This document shows, piece by piece, positions 7,992 through 17,300 of a DNA stretch of 44,407 bases. The notes below the pieces were generated by a model. It worked only from the letters and a program-made list of their open reading frames with translations, had not been told where the DNA came from and searched no databases. The DNA comes from DAINRZ01 sp964634885 (GTDB lineage: Bacteria > Bacteroidota > Ignavibacteria > Kapaibacteriales > UBA2268): NCBI GenBank assembly GCA_964634885.1, contig CAZWLN010000038.1:1-44407 (forward strand), in the 5' to 3' direction. Position numbers and translations under genes: made by a program. Position 1 is the stretch's first letter. Each line of letters starts with the position of its first letter.

Positions 7992-9275
7992 ATGTCGAAA
8001 CTGAATTTAAGAAAATCAATACCTATTCATATAAAAACCCTCGGTAACGGCCTTGTGGTGATCATCGCCGAAAGGCACAAAGTACCCGTCGTTTGCATCA
8101 ACATCGCTTACAAAGCGGGTTCCAAGGACGAACTGCACGGTAAGACCGGCCTTGCCCACCTGTTCGAACACCTGATGTTCCAGGGCACAGAGAATGTCCC
8201 CAAGGGAGAGTTCGACAGGCTGTGTTCAATTGCCGGCGGCGTCAACAATGCATATACAACCTATGATTATACATGCTACAACATGTCCCTTCCCTCCTAT
8301 CAACTCGAACTGGGGCTGTGGCTCGAATCAGACCGCCTCAGGAAATTCGCCGTTACAGACGAAGCATTGCTGAACCAGCAGAAAGTTGTCGTCGAGGAGA
8401 TCAGCCAGACTGTTGACGACCAGCCTTACGGCAGGTGGCGCGACGTCCTGGCTCAGTCGGCCTATGATCCACGCTGCTCCTACAGTTGGGAGATACACGG
8501 AAGTAAGGAGCACGTCGCTGGCTGTTCCATGGCCGACGTAGAGGAGATATTCAACAATTATTACCAGCCTAATAATGCCTGCCTGGTAATTGCCGGCGAT
8601 GTCAACCCGGCGGACACTTTCACTCTCGTTGAGAAATACTTCGGCGCCATTCCTAACCTTACCGGGAAAAAGCGAAGGAACCTGTTCCTGCCCGAATACA
8701 AAAGAGGCGGAGTCGATGCATCCTTCACAGATGCCGTTCCGATGCCCGCAGTGTTCTTCGCATACCACTGCCCGGGGTTCATGGACGACGACATTTACCT
8801 TGCCGACATGATTGCCAACATATACGCCGGAGGCAGAAGCTCGGCGTTCTACAAGAAACTTACTTACGAACTGCAAATTGCTTCCTTCGTAGGCTCCGTA
8901 CTGGAAAAACGTGAACACGGCTCCCTGTTGATATTCTACGCCATCGCCAACGACAGTTCCATCAGCGCTGACACGCTCAGTGCAGAGATGGAAGCCTGCC
9001 TGGCCCAATCGCTCACAACAGGTGTCTCCGGTGAAGAGTTTACCAAGTCTATTAACCAGATGACAATACAATATGCGAATATGATCCAGTATTCCTCCGG
9101 TGTCGCAGACATGCTCGCCCAGCATATGCTGTTCTGGAACAATCCCGACAAGTTCTATGATATATTGGATACGTTCAGGAATTTGAAGATCGACGCCATC
9201 GACAGTTTTGCTCACAGGACACTCGTACCTGCTAACCGTGTCAGGGTTGACGCAGTGCCTGCCGAACCGGAATAG
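7992..9275 (+). CDS. M16-family zinc protease (processing-peptidase-like)
   Basis: The 427-residue product has the inverted zinc motif HLFEH (residues 56-60: H56, E59 and H60) in the context GLAHLFEHLMFQG. A downstream glutamate pair at 135-136 (KVVVEEI) supplies the third ligand, as in M16 peptidases such as pitrilysin and mitochondrial processing peptidase. The length matches one half-enzyme of about 45 kDa. No signal peptide is visible, so it is probably cytoplasmic. M16 proteins often pair with a second, inactive half, but no such neighbour is present. It is divergent from the EF-G gene across 154 bp of AT-rich DNA and appears monocistronic. Confidence 0.93.
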   Translation: MSKLNLRKSIPIHIKTLGNGLVVIIAERHKVPVVCINIAYKAGSKDELHGKTGLAHLFEHLMFQGTENVPKGEFDRLCSIAGGVNNAYTTYDYTCYNMSLPSYQLELGLWLESDRLRKFAVTDEALLNQQKVVVEEISQTVDDQPYGRWRDVLAQSAYDPRCSYSWEIHGSKEHVAGCSMADVEEIFNNYYQPNNACLVIAGDVNPADTFTLVEKYFGAIPNLTGKKRRNLFLPEYKRGGVDASFTDAVPMPAVFFAYHCPGFMDDDIYLADMIANIYAGGRSSAFYKKLTYELQIASFVGSVLEKREHGSLLIFYAIANDSSISADTLSAEMEACLAQSLTTGVSGEEFTKSINQMTIQYANMIQYSSGVADMLAQHMLFWNNPDKFYDILDTFRNLKIDAIDSFAHRTLVPANRVRVDAVPAEPE

Positions 9276-9523
9276 CCACGGTTCTTTACTGCCAGACAAC
9301 CGGCTTAGGACAACAGTTCAGTATTTTTGTTCAAAATATTTTCCCTTGTATATTTTCAATATATTTATTTAATTGCAATTACAGTATTTGTTTTTCTGTT
9401 GATAACCGGGTCAGAATTAAAGGTAACCGGTTAACCGCCAAATGATGATGGTCATTTGAACGGAGATAGAGCACAGTAATCATATAGTTATTTTGTTTTT
9501 TTTCAATTATATCCGGGTTCGTT

Positions 9524-10318
9524 ATGAAAAAATATATCGTTTTTCTTATGATATTATCATCAGTTCAATTGTTCTCACAGGAAAAAATCACTACAAGCGG
9601 TGGTAAACACAATTACGGTTACGTCATTGATGAAACCAATACACATATCTTTATCAGAGACCATGACGGTGTTGAATCGAGAATCCCGAAAGACTTCATT
9701 GTCAACAGGGAACGCATCTATTCCGAAATTATAATGATAAACGGAAAGAAATACGAAGGGCATATAAAAAGAATTACTAAAGACAAGATATATGTACTGC
9801 TGGAAAACTCCTCCGAGTTGGAACTCAATCAATCGGAAATCAAGAGTTATGAGTATCACTCTACGACTCAATCAGGATACCCGGCCTTCGGTGCGACTAT
9901 CGGCACCCCAGGCATCCTGAACCTGGTGGGTTATTACAATTTCAGTAACAATTTACAATTACGGATTCAGGGTGGCGGATTGAGTAGGGATGATCCTGCT
10001 TACACAGGCTATTATAGTGATGAGGTAATGACCGGTGGATACGGATTGCAGGTTAATTTTGGATACCTGCTGTCCGTATCCGATCATTTCGAACACTGTC
10101 TTTCACTGTCTTTGGGATATATGGAATTATATTATCAGGATTATAATTATTATTTTGGTAAGTATTCATATGACTACGATTGGGGTTATGTCGGCTTGAA
10201 CTACAACATTAACTGGGGTGGTTTCTTTGCCGAAATCGGACTTTCCGCCGGCGAAGGCGATTTTTCCAACCCTCAGTTGATGATCCAACTCGGTTACGTT
10301 TACAGGTTCACCAATTAA
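9524..10318 (+). CDS. Secreted barrel-like protein, paralogue 1 of 3
   Basis: The 264-residue product has a signal peptide (MKKYIVFLMILSSVQLFSQ). An N-terminal beta-rich part (about 20-115) holds short strand repeats such as NYGYVIDETNTHIFIRD and KYEGHIKRITKDKIYVLL. The C-terminal part (about 120-264) is Gly/Tyr-rich, barrel-like, and ends in YVYRFTN. The motif DHFEHCLSLSLGY is shared in position with the next two proteins. No family is recognised. It sits 23 nt before the next paralogue, so the three form an operon. Base composition is more AT-rich than in the next two copies. Confidence 0.8.
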   Translation: MKKYIVFLMILSSVQLFSQEKITTSGGKHNYGYVIDETNTHIFIRDHDGVESRIPKDFIVNRERIYSEIIMINGKKYEGHIKRITKDKIYVLLENSSELELNQSEIKSYEYHSTTQSGYPAFGATIGTPGILNLVGYYNFSNNLQLRIQGGGLSRDDPAYTGYYSDEVMTGGYGLQVNFGYLLSVSDHFEHCLSLSLGYMELYYQDYNYYFGKYSYDYDWGYVGLNYNINWGGFFAEIGLSAGEGDFSNPQLMIQLGYVYRFTN

Positions 10319-10341
10319 TAATTCTTTAATGAGCAAAACCA

Positions 10342-11133
10342 ATGAATAAAAATCAAGCGATATTAATCCTGATACTGATGATGATTGCAGCCGGGCTTTC
10401 TGCCCAGGTGAAGATCGGGACGGAAAGCGGCAATGTCGTTTACGGCATCGTCATTGCCGAAGACAGTGTAAGCCTGACCGTCAGGCAGCCGGACAACTAC
10501 AAAAGGTATATCCCGCTGACAGAAATGGAATACCTCGAAGAAATCGATTCCGACATTTATACAAAAGACAGTACTCATTACAAAGGCCATATATATTTTG
10601 ACGATGGAATCCGGGTTTACTTGACTGTAGCATATTCCGAAACCAAAATCGAATTGGCAAAGCAAAACATTGAAAAAATGATATACGACGACGGATCCCG
10701 GGAAAGAGCGCTGGCCGAAGAAGAAGCAAACGAACCTTCTCCTGCCGACTCCGGCTATTTCCAACTGGGTGTTGCCATTGGAACTCCCGGCAGGTACAAC
10801 ATAATGTTCGGATACCAGTTCCGGCCCAGGCTTAACCTCAGGGTACAATGTGGTATTGACGGGATGAATTACGGAGCGCAGCTCGACGCCGGCTATAACC
10901 TTGGAAGGACTAACCATTTCGAACACAATGTATCCATCGCCGTAGGTTACAGTCAGGAATGTTTCTTTGAAGACTATCCCGAAGAAGAAATACATGTATG
11001 GAGATATACGGGAATTCACTATAACCTGATATTCTTCGGCTTTCACATCGATTTGGGACTCTCTGTCGGCAGCGGTGGTTACAAAAGTCCTCAGCCAATA
11101 TTCCAGGCAGGTTACGTTTTCAGATGTTTCTAA
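10342..11133 (+). CDS. Secreted barrel-like protein, paralogue 2 of 3
   Basis: The 263-residue product shares the architecture of its neighbours. It has a signal peptide ending LSAQ, an N-terminal region with VVYGIVIAEDSVSLTVRQ and TKDSTHYKGHIYFDDG, an acidic spacer near residue 120-135 (ALAEEEANEPSPAD), and a C-terminal barrel-like domain with NHFEHNVSIAVGY and the ending GYVFRCF. The N-terminal half is closest to paralogue 3 (YGIVVAEDEGSLTIRQ). This supports duplication of paralogues 2 and 3 after the split from paralogue 1. Outer-membrane location is inferred from the terminal aromatic residue and Gly/Tyr pattern. Confidence 0.8.
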   Translation: MNKNQAILILILMMIAAGLSAQVKIGTESGNVVYGIVIAEDSVSLTVRQPDNYKRYIPLTEMEYLEEIDSDIYTKDSTHYKGHIYFDDGIRVYLTVAYSETKIELAKQNIEKMIYDDGSRERALAEEEANEPSPADSGYFQLGVAIGTPGRYNIMFGYQFRPRLNLRVQCGIDGMNYGAQLDAGYNLGRTNHFEHNVSIAVGYSQECFFEDYPEEEIHVWRYTGIHYNLIFFGFHIDLGLSVGSGGYKSPQPIFQAGYVFRCF

Positions 11134-11167
11134 GTACATTCTTTTATTAATTAACTAAGGAATGAAG

Positions 11168-12016
11168 ATGAGAAAATTGATACCCTTTGTTTTAATATTA
11201 GTGGCCTATAGCCAGGCATACGGCCAGATTAAGATAATTACTTACGACAGAAACGAGATATACGGCATCGTCGTGGCAGAAGACGAAGGCAGCCTGACGA
11301 TCAGGCAGAAAAACAACTTCAGGTGTTACGTTCCAAGAAATGACATACGCTGGTTCAAAGAACTTAATGGCGACATTTATACTTATGACAGCATAGTCTA
11401 TCACGGGCATATCTATTTTGACAACGGAGACACTATCTTTTACACCACTGGCAGGGAAAAAACTGATAACTTCATACTTCGGAACAAGGTCTCGAAAATC
11501 GAATACGACGCCGGCGAAGAGGAAGAGGAAACAGCAGCCCCGCCTCAGGCCACCCGGGATGAAACAGGTGTAAGCAGCTCCAACGAACCTTTGTCAATAG
11601 TTTCAAAAGGCGGAAACGCTCCGGACAGGTCATACTGGATGCTGGGTCTGACAGCTTTTTGGCCCGGAGGCATCAACGCTGTTGTCGGCCGCCAGTTCAG
11701 CGACAATATCGGTATAAGGTTACAATGCGGCGGAATTATCTCAGGCGACGGCATTCCCTCAATAGCAGCGTTGCAGTTGAATTTCTTATACAACCTGAAA
11801 AAAACCGAGCATTTCGAACATAACATTTCAGTCGGCCTTAGCACCAATGCCCTTGACAATCATCCCCGAAATGTTGACTGGTACTTTTGTACAGGCATAT
11901 TCTACGACATCAATGTTAAAGGATTCTTTGTGGAAACGGGCCTGGCTTTCAACCATGCCCTGCTTTCAGAAGGCATATTTACCGTACAGGTCGGATACGT
12001 TTACAGATTCTGGTAA
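11168..12016 (+). CDS. Secreted barrel-like protein, paralogue 3 of 3
   Basis: The product is 282 residues with a signal peptide (MRKLIPFVLILVAYSQAYGQ). The N-terminal motif YGIVVAEDEGSLTIRQ and VYHGHIYFDNGD match paralogue 2. A low-complexity acidic/Pro spacer (EEEEETAAPPQATRD) precedes the C-terminal barrel-like domain with EHFEHNISVGLS and the ending GYVYRFW. I prefer the ATG at 11168 to that at 11162 because AAGGA at 11157-11161 then has normal 6-nt spacing. The gene closes the three-gene operon. Function is unknown. Confidence 0.8.
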   Translation: MRKLIPFVLILVAYSQAYGQIKIITYDRNEIYGIVVAEDEGSLTIRQKNNFRCYVPRNDIRWFKELNGDIYTYDSIVYHGHIYFDNGDTIFYTTGREKTDNFILRNKVSKIEYDAGEEEEETAAPPQATRDETGVSSSNEPLSIVSKGGNAPDRSYWMLGLTAFWPGGINAVVGRQFSDNIGIRLQCGGIISGDGIPSIAALQLNFLYNLKKTEHFEHNISVGLSTNALDNHPRNVDWYFCTGIFYDINVKGFFVETGLAFNHALLSEGIFTVQVGYVYRFW

Positions 12017-12176
12017 AAGAAATATCTTTAGAAAGAAACGATACATGATATAAGTCATCACCAGGCTTTGGGCTTAAAACTCTTTTTATTAATAATTTTT
12101 GCTCTTCGCTATTAAATGTGGGGAACATTATATTGATAATGATGACAGTAAAGAGACAGTAATATCAATAGATTTG

Positions 12177-12204
12177 GTAGAGACGCAAGGCCTTGCGTCT
12201 CTAC
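12177..12204. repeat. 28-bp perfect palindrome, GTAGAGACG type
   Basis: GTAGAGACGCAAGG (12177-12190) is followed directly by its exact reverse complement CCTTGCGTCTCTAC (12191-12204). Palindromes with GTAGAGACG ends are dispersed in cyanobacterial and Bacteroidota genomes. It codes for nothing and could form a hairpin at the end of the preceding transcript, but no T-run follows. Confidence 0.85.
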
Positions 12205-12258
12205 TGGTGCGGCTTTCCACAGTTTCGTATGATGGAATATAACGCTCGTTGTTCTTCA

Positions 12259-12363
12259 ACCCCACCTAAATCCTCCCCATAGGGAGGACTTGAAGAAACA
12301 CCCCTTCTTCTTTCTCTCCTTCCCCTTGGGGAATAATTCCCCTGGGGAAGGCTGGGATGGGGT
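12259..12363. repeat. 105-bp GC-rich repeat with imperfect terminal inverted repeats
   Basis: The ends ACCCCACC and GGATGGGGT are near-perfect inverted repeats. Inside, TCCTCCC/GGGAGGA and CCTTCCCC/GGGGAAGG form two further hairpins. The form resembles the miniature palindromic elements common between genes in this lineage, and it is related in style to the repeat at 5509-5533. Confidence 0.65.
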
Positions 12364-12407
12364 AGCTCGAATATTTGAGTATTTACCATTCAATTACTAC
12401 CTAACCA

Positions 12408-12905
12408 CTACCAATAGCGAAGAACCATAATTTTTGCACTTTCGTTTGTTGCCTTGATCACAAACAAACCTTTGCTCTCGGCAAATTTGTCGGCGTCGCC
12501 TTCTTTACCGATGAACGCCACAGCTCCGTAAAGAGTCCTGGCTGCGTATTCGGGATAGGCTCCCCTGAAAGACTTCAGTTCCTCCATAAACTCTTTCACG
12601 TCGTCAGGATTGAGTGTCGTTTTCACTTCGACTGCAACAACCTCAACACCGTTTTTGGCAATTATATCAATTTCATATTGCCTGCCTTTGTAAAACGATT
12701 TCTCCCTCAACGATGTCCTGTCAACTTTAATGCCCCTCGACTGCAGGATTTCCAATCCCGTGCCTTCAACCAGCGACTCAACAAACTGCTCCTTTGGGCT
12801 GTAGAACTTAGATTCGATCTTCTTCATTTCTTTTCCCGTCTGCTTGAACTTCCTGTCAGTCTCTTGGAACTTCCTGTCTGTTTCCTGAGATTGCAGCAAT
12901 ATCAT
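12408..12905 (-). CDS. PD-(D/E)XK nuclease-like protein (DUF3782-like), 5' end probably disrupted
   Basis: The 165-residue product from the first usable ATG has a coiled N-terminus with the repeated heptad-like ETDRKF, then a predicted nuclease fold. YEIDIIAKNG and VVAVEVKTTL provide the D and E-x-K residues of the PD-(D/E)XK signature. DUF3782-type proteins of this form are frequent in filamentous and MAG-derived bacteria, with no settled function. The frame continues upstream as FEKIIDSFREAKE, then meets TAA, and beyond it lies an in-frame ATG at 12975-12977 followed by ERAPGSYVS. The native start may therefore be 12977, with a nonsense change at 12945-12947. The AAGGA just before 12905 is too close to be a good binding site. 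Confidence 0.7.
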   Translation of the reverse strand: MILLQSQETDRKFQETDRKFKQTGKEMKKIESKFYSPKEQFVESLVEGTGLEILQSRGIKVDRTSLREKSFYKGRQYEIDIIAKNGVEVVAVEVKTTLNPDDVKEFMEELKSFRGAYPEYAARTLYGAVAFIGKEGDADKFAESKGLFVIKATNESAKIMVLRYW

Positions 12906-12977
12906 TTCCTTAGCTTCACGAAATGAATCTATGATCTTTTCAAATTAACTGACGTATGAACCCGGTGCTCTTTCCAT
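12906..12977 (-). pseudogene. Lost N-terminal segment of the DUF3782-like gene
   Basis: Reading in the frame of the downstream gene gives M-ERAPGSYVS, a TAA codon, then FEKIIDSFREAKE leading directly into the retained ATG. The helical FEKIIDSFREAKE joins naturally with the heptads that follow, so it looks like genuine coding sequence. Either one base change created the stop, or this is a sequencing difference, or translation starts at a non-ATG codon after the stop. The rest of the 323-bp gap to hydE is AT-rich and carries only the hydE promoter. Confidence 0.45.
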
Positions 12978-13165
12978 AAAACTATCCGATTTTATATAAA
13001 TATTATAATTTATAACGATTTATGAGTAACTAAATTATTTAACAAACGAAAGAGACAGCTACCCTGAACCGGAAGAAATACCCCCATTCATGAAAAAATT
13101 TTTGATCAGGGTAAAACTCTAAGTGAAATCACGCAAAAGAAAATAAAAAATATTTCATAATTACC

Positions 13166-13195
13166 TTTGTCAATTACTATAGATTGTTAATTTTG
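13166..13195 (+). promoter_or_regulatory. Bacteroidota-type promoter for hydE
   Basis: TTTG (13166-13169), 18 bp, then TAATTTTG (13188-13195) match the -33/-7 pattern of the primary sigma factor in Bacteroidota. The start codon is 34 bp further on. Confidence 0.6.
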
Positions 13196-13228
13196 TAGTA
13201 TGTAAAACATTAAAATTGTATATATTTT

Positions 13229-14320
13229 ATGAATAATATAGATGAAATCCTTAATAAAGAAAGCCTTCAGAGAGAAGACCTCATTGCCCTGCTTGGCGCT
13301 TCTGACCCTGAGGACATGAACAGGATCAAGGCAAAAGCCTACGAAGTAATGAAACAGTACTGCGGTGAAGAAGTCTATCTCAGGGGATTGATCGAGTTTT
13401 CCAACCTCTGTGTCAACGACTGCTACTACTGCGGCATCCGCAACAGTAACGACAGCGTTCACAGATATACGCTCGACCTGTCTGAGGTCCTGGAAATTGC
13501 CGACTGGTGTGCCGACAACGGATACGGCTCCGTCGTTCTCCAGTCCGGAGAAAGAAGCGACGACGCTTTCATCGACTATGTAGCCGAAGCAGTCGCCGCC
13601 ATCAAAAAAAGGTCCGTCAGCGAAAAGCTTCCCGAAGGACTTGGCATCACTCTGTGCGTAGGTGAACAAACCTATGAAACATATAAAAGATTCTACGAAG
13701 CCGGAGCACACAGGTACCTGCTGAGAATTGAAACAACCAACCAGGAACTTTTCAGCAAGATACATCCTCCTGAACAGGACCTTCAAAGAAGGATCGAATG
13801 CCTGTACAGCCTTAAGAAAGCCGGTTTCCAGACCGGAACCGGGGTGATGATCGGCCTGCCCGGACAAACACCGGACAATCTTGCCGACGACATACTCTTC
13901 TTTAAGAAGATGGACGTGGACATGATCGGGATGGGCCCCTACATAATACACAAGCAAACCCCCATGTGCATATTCACGGAAGAAATCGACAATAAAAAGG
14001 ATGAAATATATAAACTCGCACTCAAGATGATAGGCATAACAAGGCTGTTCCTCAGGGATGTAAACATTGCATCCACAACGGCCCTGCAGGCCATGTATCC
14101 TCTCGGACGCGAAGAAGGACTCCTTTGGGGAGCGAATGTCATAATGCCCCTGTTGACACCTACCCAATTACGTAAGGATTACCAGTTGTACGAAGGAAAG
14201 CCCTGCCTCGACGAATATGCTTCCGACTGCCACTACTGCCTTAAAAGCAGGATCGAGGCCATCGGAAGAAGTATCGGCTACGACAGATGGGGCGATTCTA
14301 AGCATTTTAAGAAGAGTTAG
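13229..14320 (+). CDS. hydE: [FeFe]-hydrogenase H-cluster maturase HydE (radical SAM)
   Basis: The 363-residue protein carries the radical-SAM motif CVNDCYYC (C61, C65, C68; CX3CX2C) after RGLIEFSNL, which ligates the SAM-binding 4Fe-4S cluster. Near the C-terminus C326, C334 and C337 (CX7CX2C) match the spacing of the second, 2Fe-2S cluster known in HydE of Thermotoga. The end YCLKSRIEAIGR and the absence of biotin-synthase residues favour HydE over BioB or PylB. HydE acts with HydF and HydG to build the dithiomethylamine-bridged diiron subcluster of [FeFe]-hydrogenase. None of these partners lies in the window, so they must be elsewhere if the pathway is complete. The gene has its own promoter. 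Confidence 0.85.
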   Translation: MNNIDEILNKESLQREDLIALLGASDPEDMNRIKAKAYEVMKQYCGEEVYLRGLIEFSNLCVNDCYYCGIRNSNDSVHRYTLDLSEVLEIADWCADNGYGSVVLQSGERSDDAFIDYVAEAVAAIKKRSVSEKLPEGLGITLCVGEQTYETYKRFYEAGAHRYLLRIETTNQELFSKIHPPEQDLQRRIECLYSLKKAGFQTGTGVMIGLPGQTPDNLADDILFFKKMDVDMIGMGPYIIHKQTPMCIFTEEIDNKKDEIYKLALKMIGITRLFLRDVNIASTTALQAMYPLGREEGLLWGANVIMPLLTPTQLRKDYQLYEGKPCLDEYASDCHYCLKSRIEAIGRSIGYDRWGDSKHFKKS

Positions 14321-14341
14321 CTGCTTACAGCTGTGATTTTT
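14319..14341 (+). terminator. Weak terminator-like hairpin after hydE
   Basis: AGCTG/CAGCT with the loop CTTA overlaps the hydE stop codon and is followed by GTGATTTTTG. The 5-bp stem is short. Confidence 0.35.
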
Positions 14342-14389
14342 GAAATTATCAAGAAAAAATAAAATTGTAAAAAATTATTGAGGGATGTC

Positions 14390-17300
14390 ATGAGAAATCT
14401 GATTACCGTGTTAATAGGTATTCTCACAATTTACAATCTCGGTAATTCCGAGACTTATTACAGCAGGGCGGCAGGCGCCTGGAACGACCTCCAAACCTGG
14501 TCAACAACCGGCTATGACGGCGCCCCGGCAGCTTCCTTCCCTTCCACGACCGCCGACATCGTGTATATCGGCAACGGCAAAACCGTTACATTGGACCAGG
14601 ACCGCCCGGTTGGGACACTGACCGTTGACGGCGGCAGCAAACTGATATTCGGCGCTTTCGTCGTCAGCGGCAACACTTTCAGACTTCAGGGCGGAGCAAC
14701 CCTGGACATAGGCAATCCCGACGGCATCTCTGCTTCGGCAGCTGCCGGCAGCGTGCAGACGACACAAAGGGACTTCAACGCCGACGCCGCCAACAGCAAC
14801 TGCTTCATCTATTCAGGCGCTGCAGCAAAAACCGGAGACGGCCTTCCTTCGGCCATTGCTTCTCTTGAGATAAAAGTAAACAGCGGCGTTACCCTCGTAC
14901 TAAGCAACCTGCTTAGCGTAAGGCAAGACGTTACGATTTCCTCAGGTACTTTCAACATTCAGAACATGACTCTCAGCGTCGGCGGCAACTTCATCAATAA
15001 CTCCAATTTCTCAGGCATCAGCAGTACATTGATTTTCAACGGCAGCGCTGCCCAGAGCATTATGGGAACATCCGCCACCACCCTCAATGAACTACAGATA
15101 CTGAAATCCACAGGCACTTTCACTTTGCAGAACGACATTACCTGCAACGGAGACATCAGGCTCCTGTCAAACTCCATCCTGGACATGAACGGCAATGATA
15201 TTACCATCGCCAGGAACAGCAATTTCTACTCAGACTATGAAACTTCACAGAACTTCAAAAACGAGAAATTTGTCAGGCAATCCGGCACATCGGCTGTCAT
15301 CTATAACCTCGGCAGCAGCGGAAGCCTGCCCGACACACTGTTGTATCCCGTCGGCACCGGGAACTATTACAGCCCATGCAGGATAATACTGAACAACGGA
15401 GTTACCGTCGGCAGCGCAACCGTCTCGGTCAGGGTTGTGGGCGTGCAGTGCCCTACAGTCCTGAAAAGCAACGTTTCACTCAAAAGATACTGGGAAATTG
15501 CTACAACCGGGACACTTGACCTCGGTAACTACGGCGTTGACCTCGAATTCGGCTACGCTTCCGCCGACGTACAGGGCTCACCTGCCAATTACCATGTTTT
15601 TAACTACTACGGCAGCAAATGGGACCTCGATCCCGGCATCAGCGCCAACACCGTTGTACCTGCATCCTACAGATTCCTCTCAAAGAGGATTACCGGCAAC
15701 CTCGATGGATACTGGACAGCAGGCGAACTGAAAACCGGAAGGTATTGCTACTACAGCAGGACCAGCGGCAACTACGACAACTTCAACACCTGGTCAGCCG
15801 ACAGCCATACCGGAGCAATATCTTCCAAGGCGCCGGACAACGACCAGGACATTGTGATGATTGGTGCAAACCATACGGTAAATCTGACAAAACTGCCTTC
15901 GGCAGCGGCAGAGATCATCGTCGAAGAGTCAGGAAGACTGATGCTCAACAGCTATTACATCCCTTCCACCGTGGTCTCCTTCAGCCTGAAGGCCGGCGGG
16001 ACACTCGGCTTCAGCGCCGACCAGGGCATCAGCATGGACGACGGTTCCGGCGCCTTACGCGCACAGTCTGAAAGCCTCGACGAAGCGGCAATATACATGT
16101 TCACCGGCTCCGGGTCCCAGGAAACCGGCCTCGGTATGCCCGACAGGGTAGCTGCACTTGTCATCAACAAAGATGATAACATCGCCAAAGTATCTGCTTC
16201 CAAATCCATCTCAGTCAGGGATTCGCTTGTAATAAACAACGGCGTACTCGACCTGACCAGCCAGTACTACGACATCAGCGGTGAATCCACATCTACTTCC
16301 CAGTTGACGATGAGGGGCGGAAAACTACTGTTGTGGAGTACTTTCCCCGAAGGATACAAACCTGTCACATTGAAATACGGCATGGTCGAATACACCGAAA
16401 CCGGTGCTTCTTCACTCATCAAAGGCCAATCCGTAGGCGTAAACCAGTACAACGACCTTGCCCTCACCGGCAACAGGGGTGGAAAGACAATCAATTTCAA
16501 TCCTAACGATACAATCAAAATCTACGGCACCCTGTCGCTGGACAAATTGGAATTCAACAGTTCCACCGGTGAAAGATTCGTTACCAACGGTTCCACCATC
16601 TGCTTCAACGGCGACTCCAACCAGGTCATTCCTTGCAGGTGCAAAACCGACAGTTCGTGGATGAGGCTCAATTATTACAATTTAAAGATTGAGGGCAAAG
16701 GAACGAAAAAGCTCTCCGACACAAACCATGTAGTGCTTAACGACGTAATTCTCATCGAAGGCGCCCTTAACCTCAACAAACGCGACCTCAGAGTCAGCGG
16801 CAACTGGATCAATTACAACGCAAAGCTAATCGACACACTGTTTGAAACAGTTACTTTCGCAAACGACATTGAAAACACAGAGAAATCTATTCTGTCTTCA
16901 GGAATGGAATTCTACAAGGTTAATATCGAAGGCCGCGGCAAATATTCAATTGCCGACACGATGAGAGTCAGGAGAGTTTTCTATATCGATTCCGGCGCCA
17001 CTTTCCGCGGTTCGTCCAATACTGTCGTCATCGGCGGGGACTGGATCGACGACGGTACTTTCGATCCGCAGACGTCAACAGTATCATTCGAAGGAAAAGA
17101 CCTTCAGAACATTAACAAAAAGACACCGGAACAGTTTTACAACCTTGCCGTCAACAAACAGGACAAATCCATCAATATTGCAAACATTGCCAATAATTAC
17201 ATTCATGTCCTGAACCTCCTGATGTTCCGCAATGGCGTCATTAACGCCAGCGGCAACAACAGGTATGTACTTGTGGACAGCAACATCGTCCAAAACGGCG

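Larger units (their letters stand above)
12017..12407. other. 391-bp repeat-bearing gap
   Basis: The stretch between convergent genes carries a 28-bp perfect palindrome (12177-12204) and a 105-bp GC-rich repeat (12259-12363), listed separately. I see no gene, and no clear terminator for the barrel-protein operon unless the palindrome acts as one. Confidence 0.7.

Noticed and set aside
8328..9299. Long minus-strand open frame of 323 codons opposite the M16 protease gene
   Set aside because: It lies antisense to a gene with clear catalytic motifs and its translation has no recognisable features.
13187..14167. Minus-strand open frame of 326 codons opposite hydE
   Set aside because: Antisense shadow of a gene whose cysteine motifs and length identify it with confidence.
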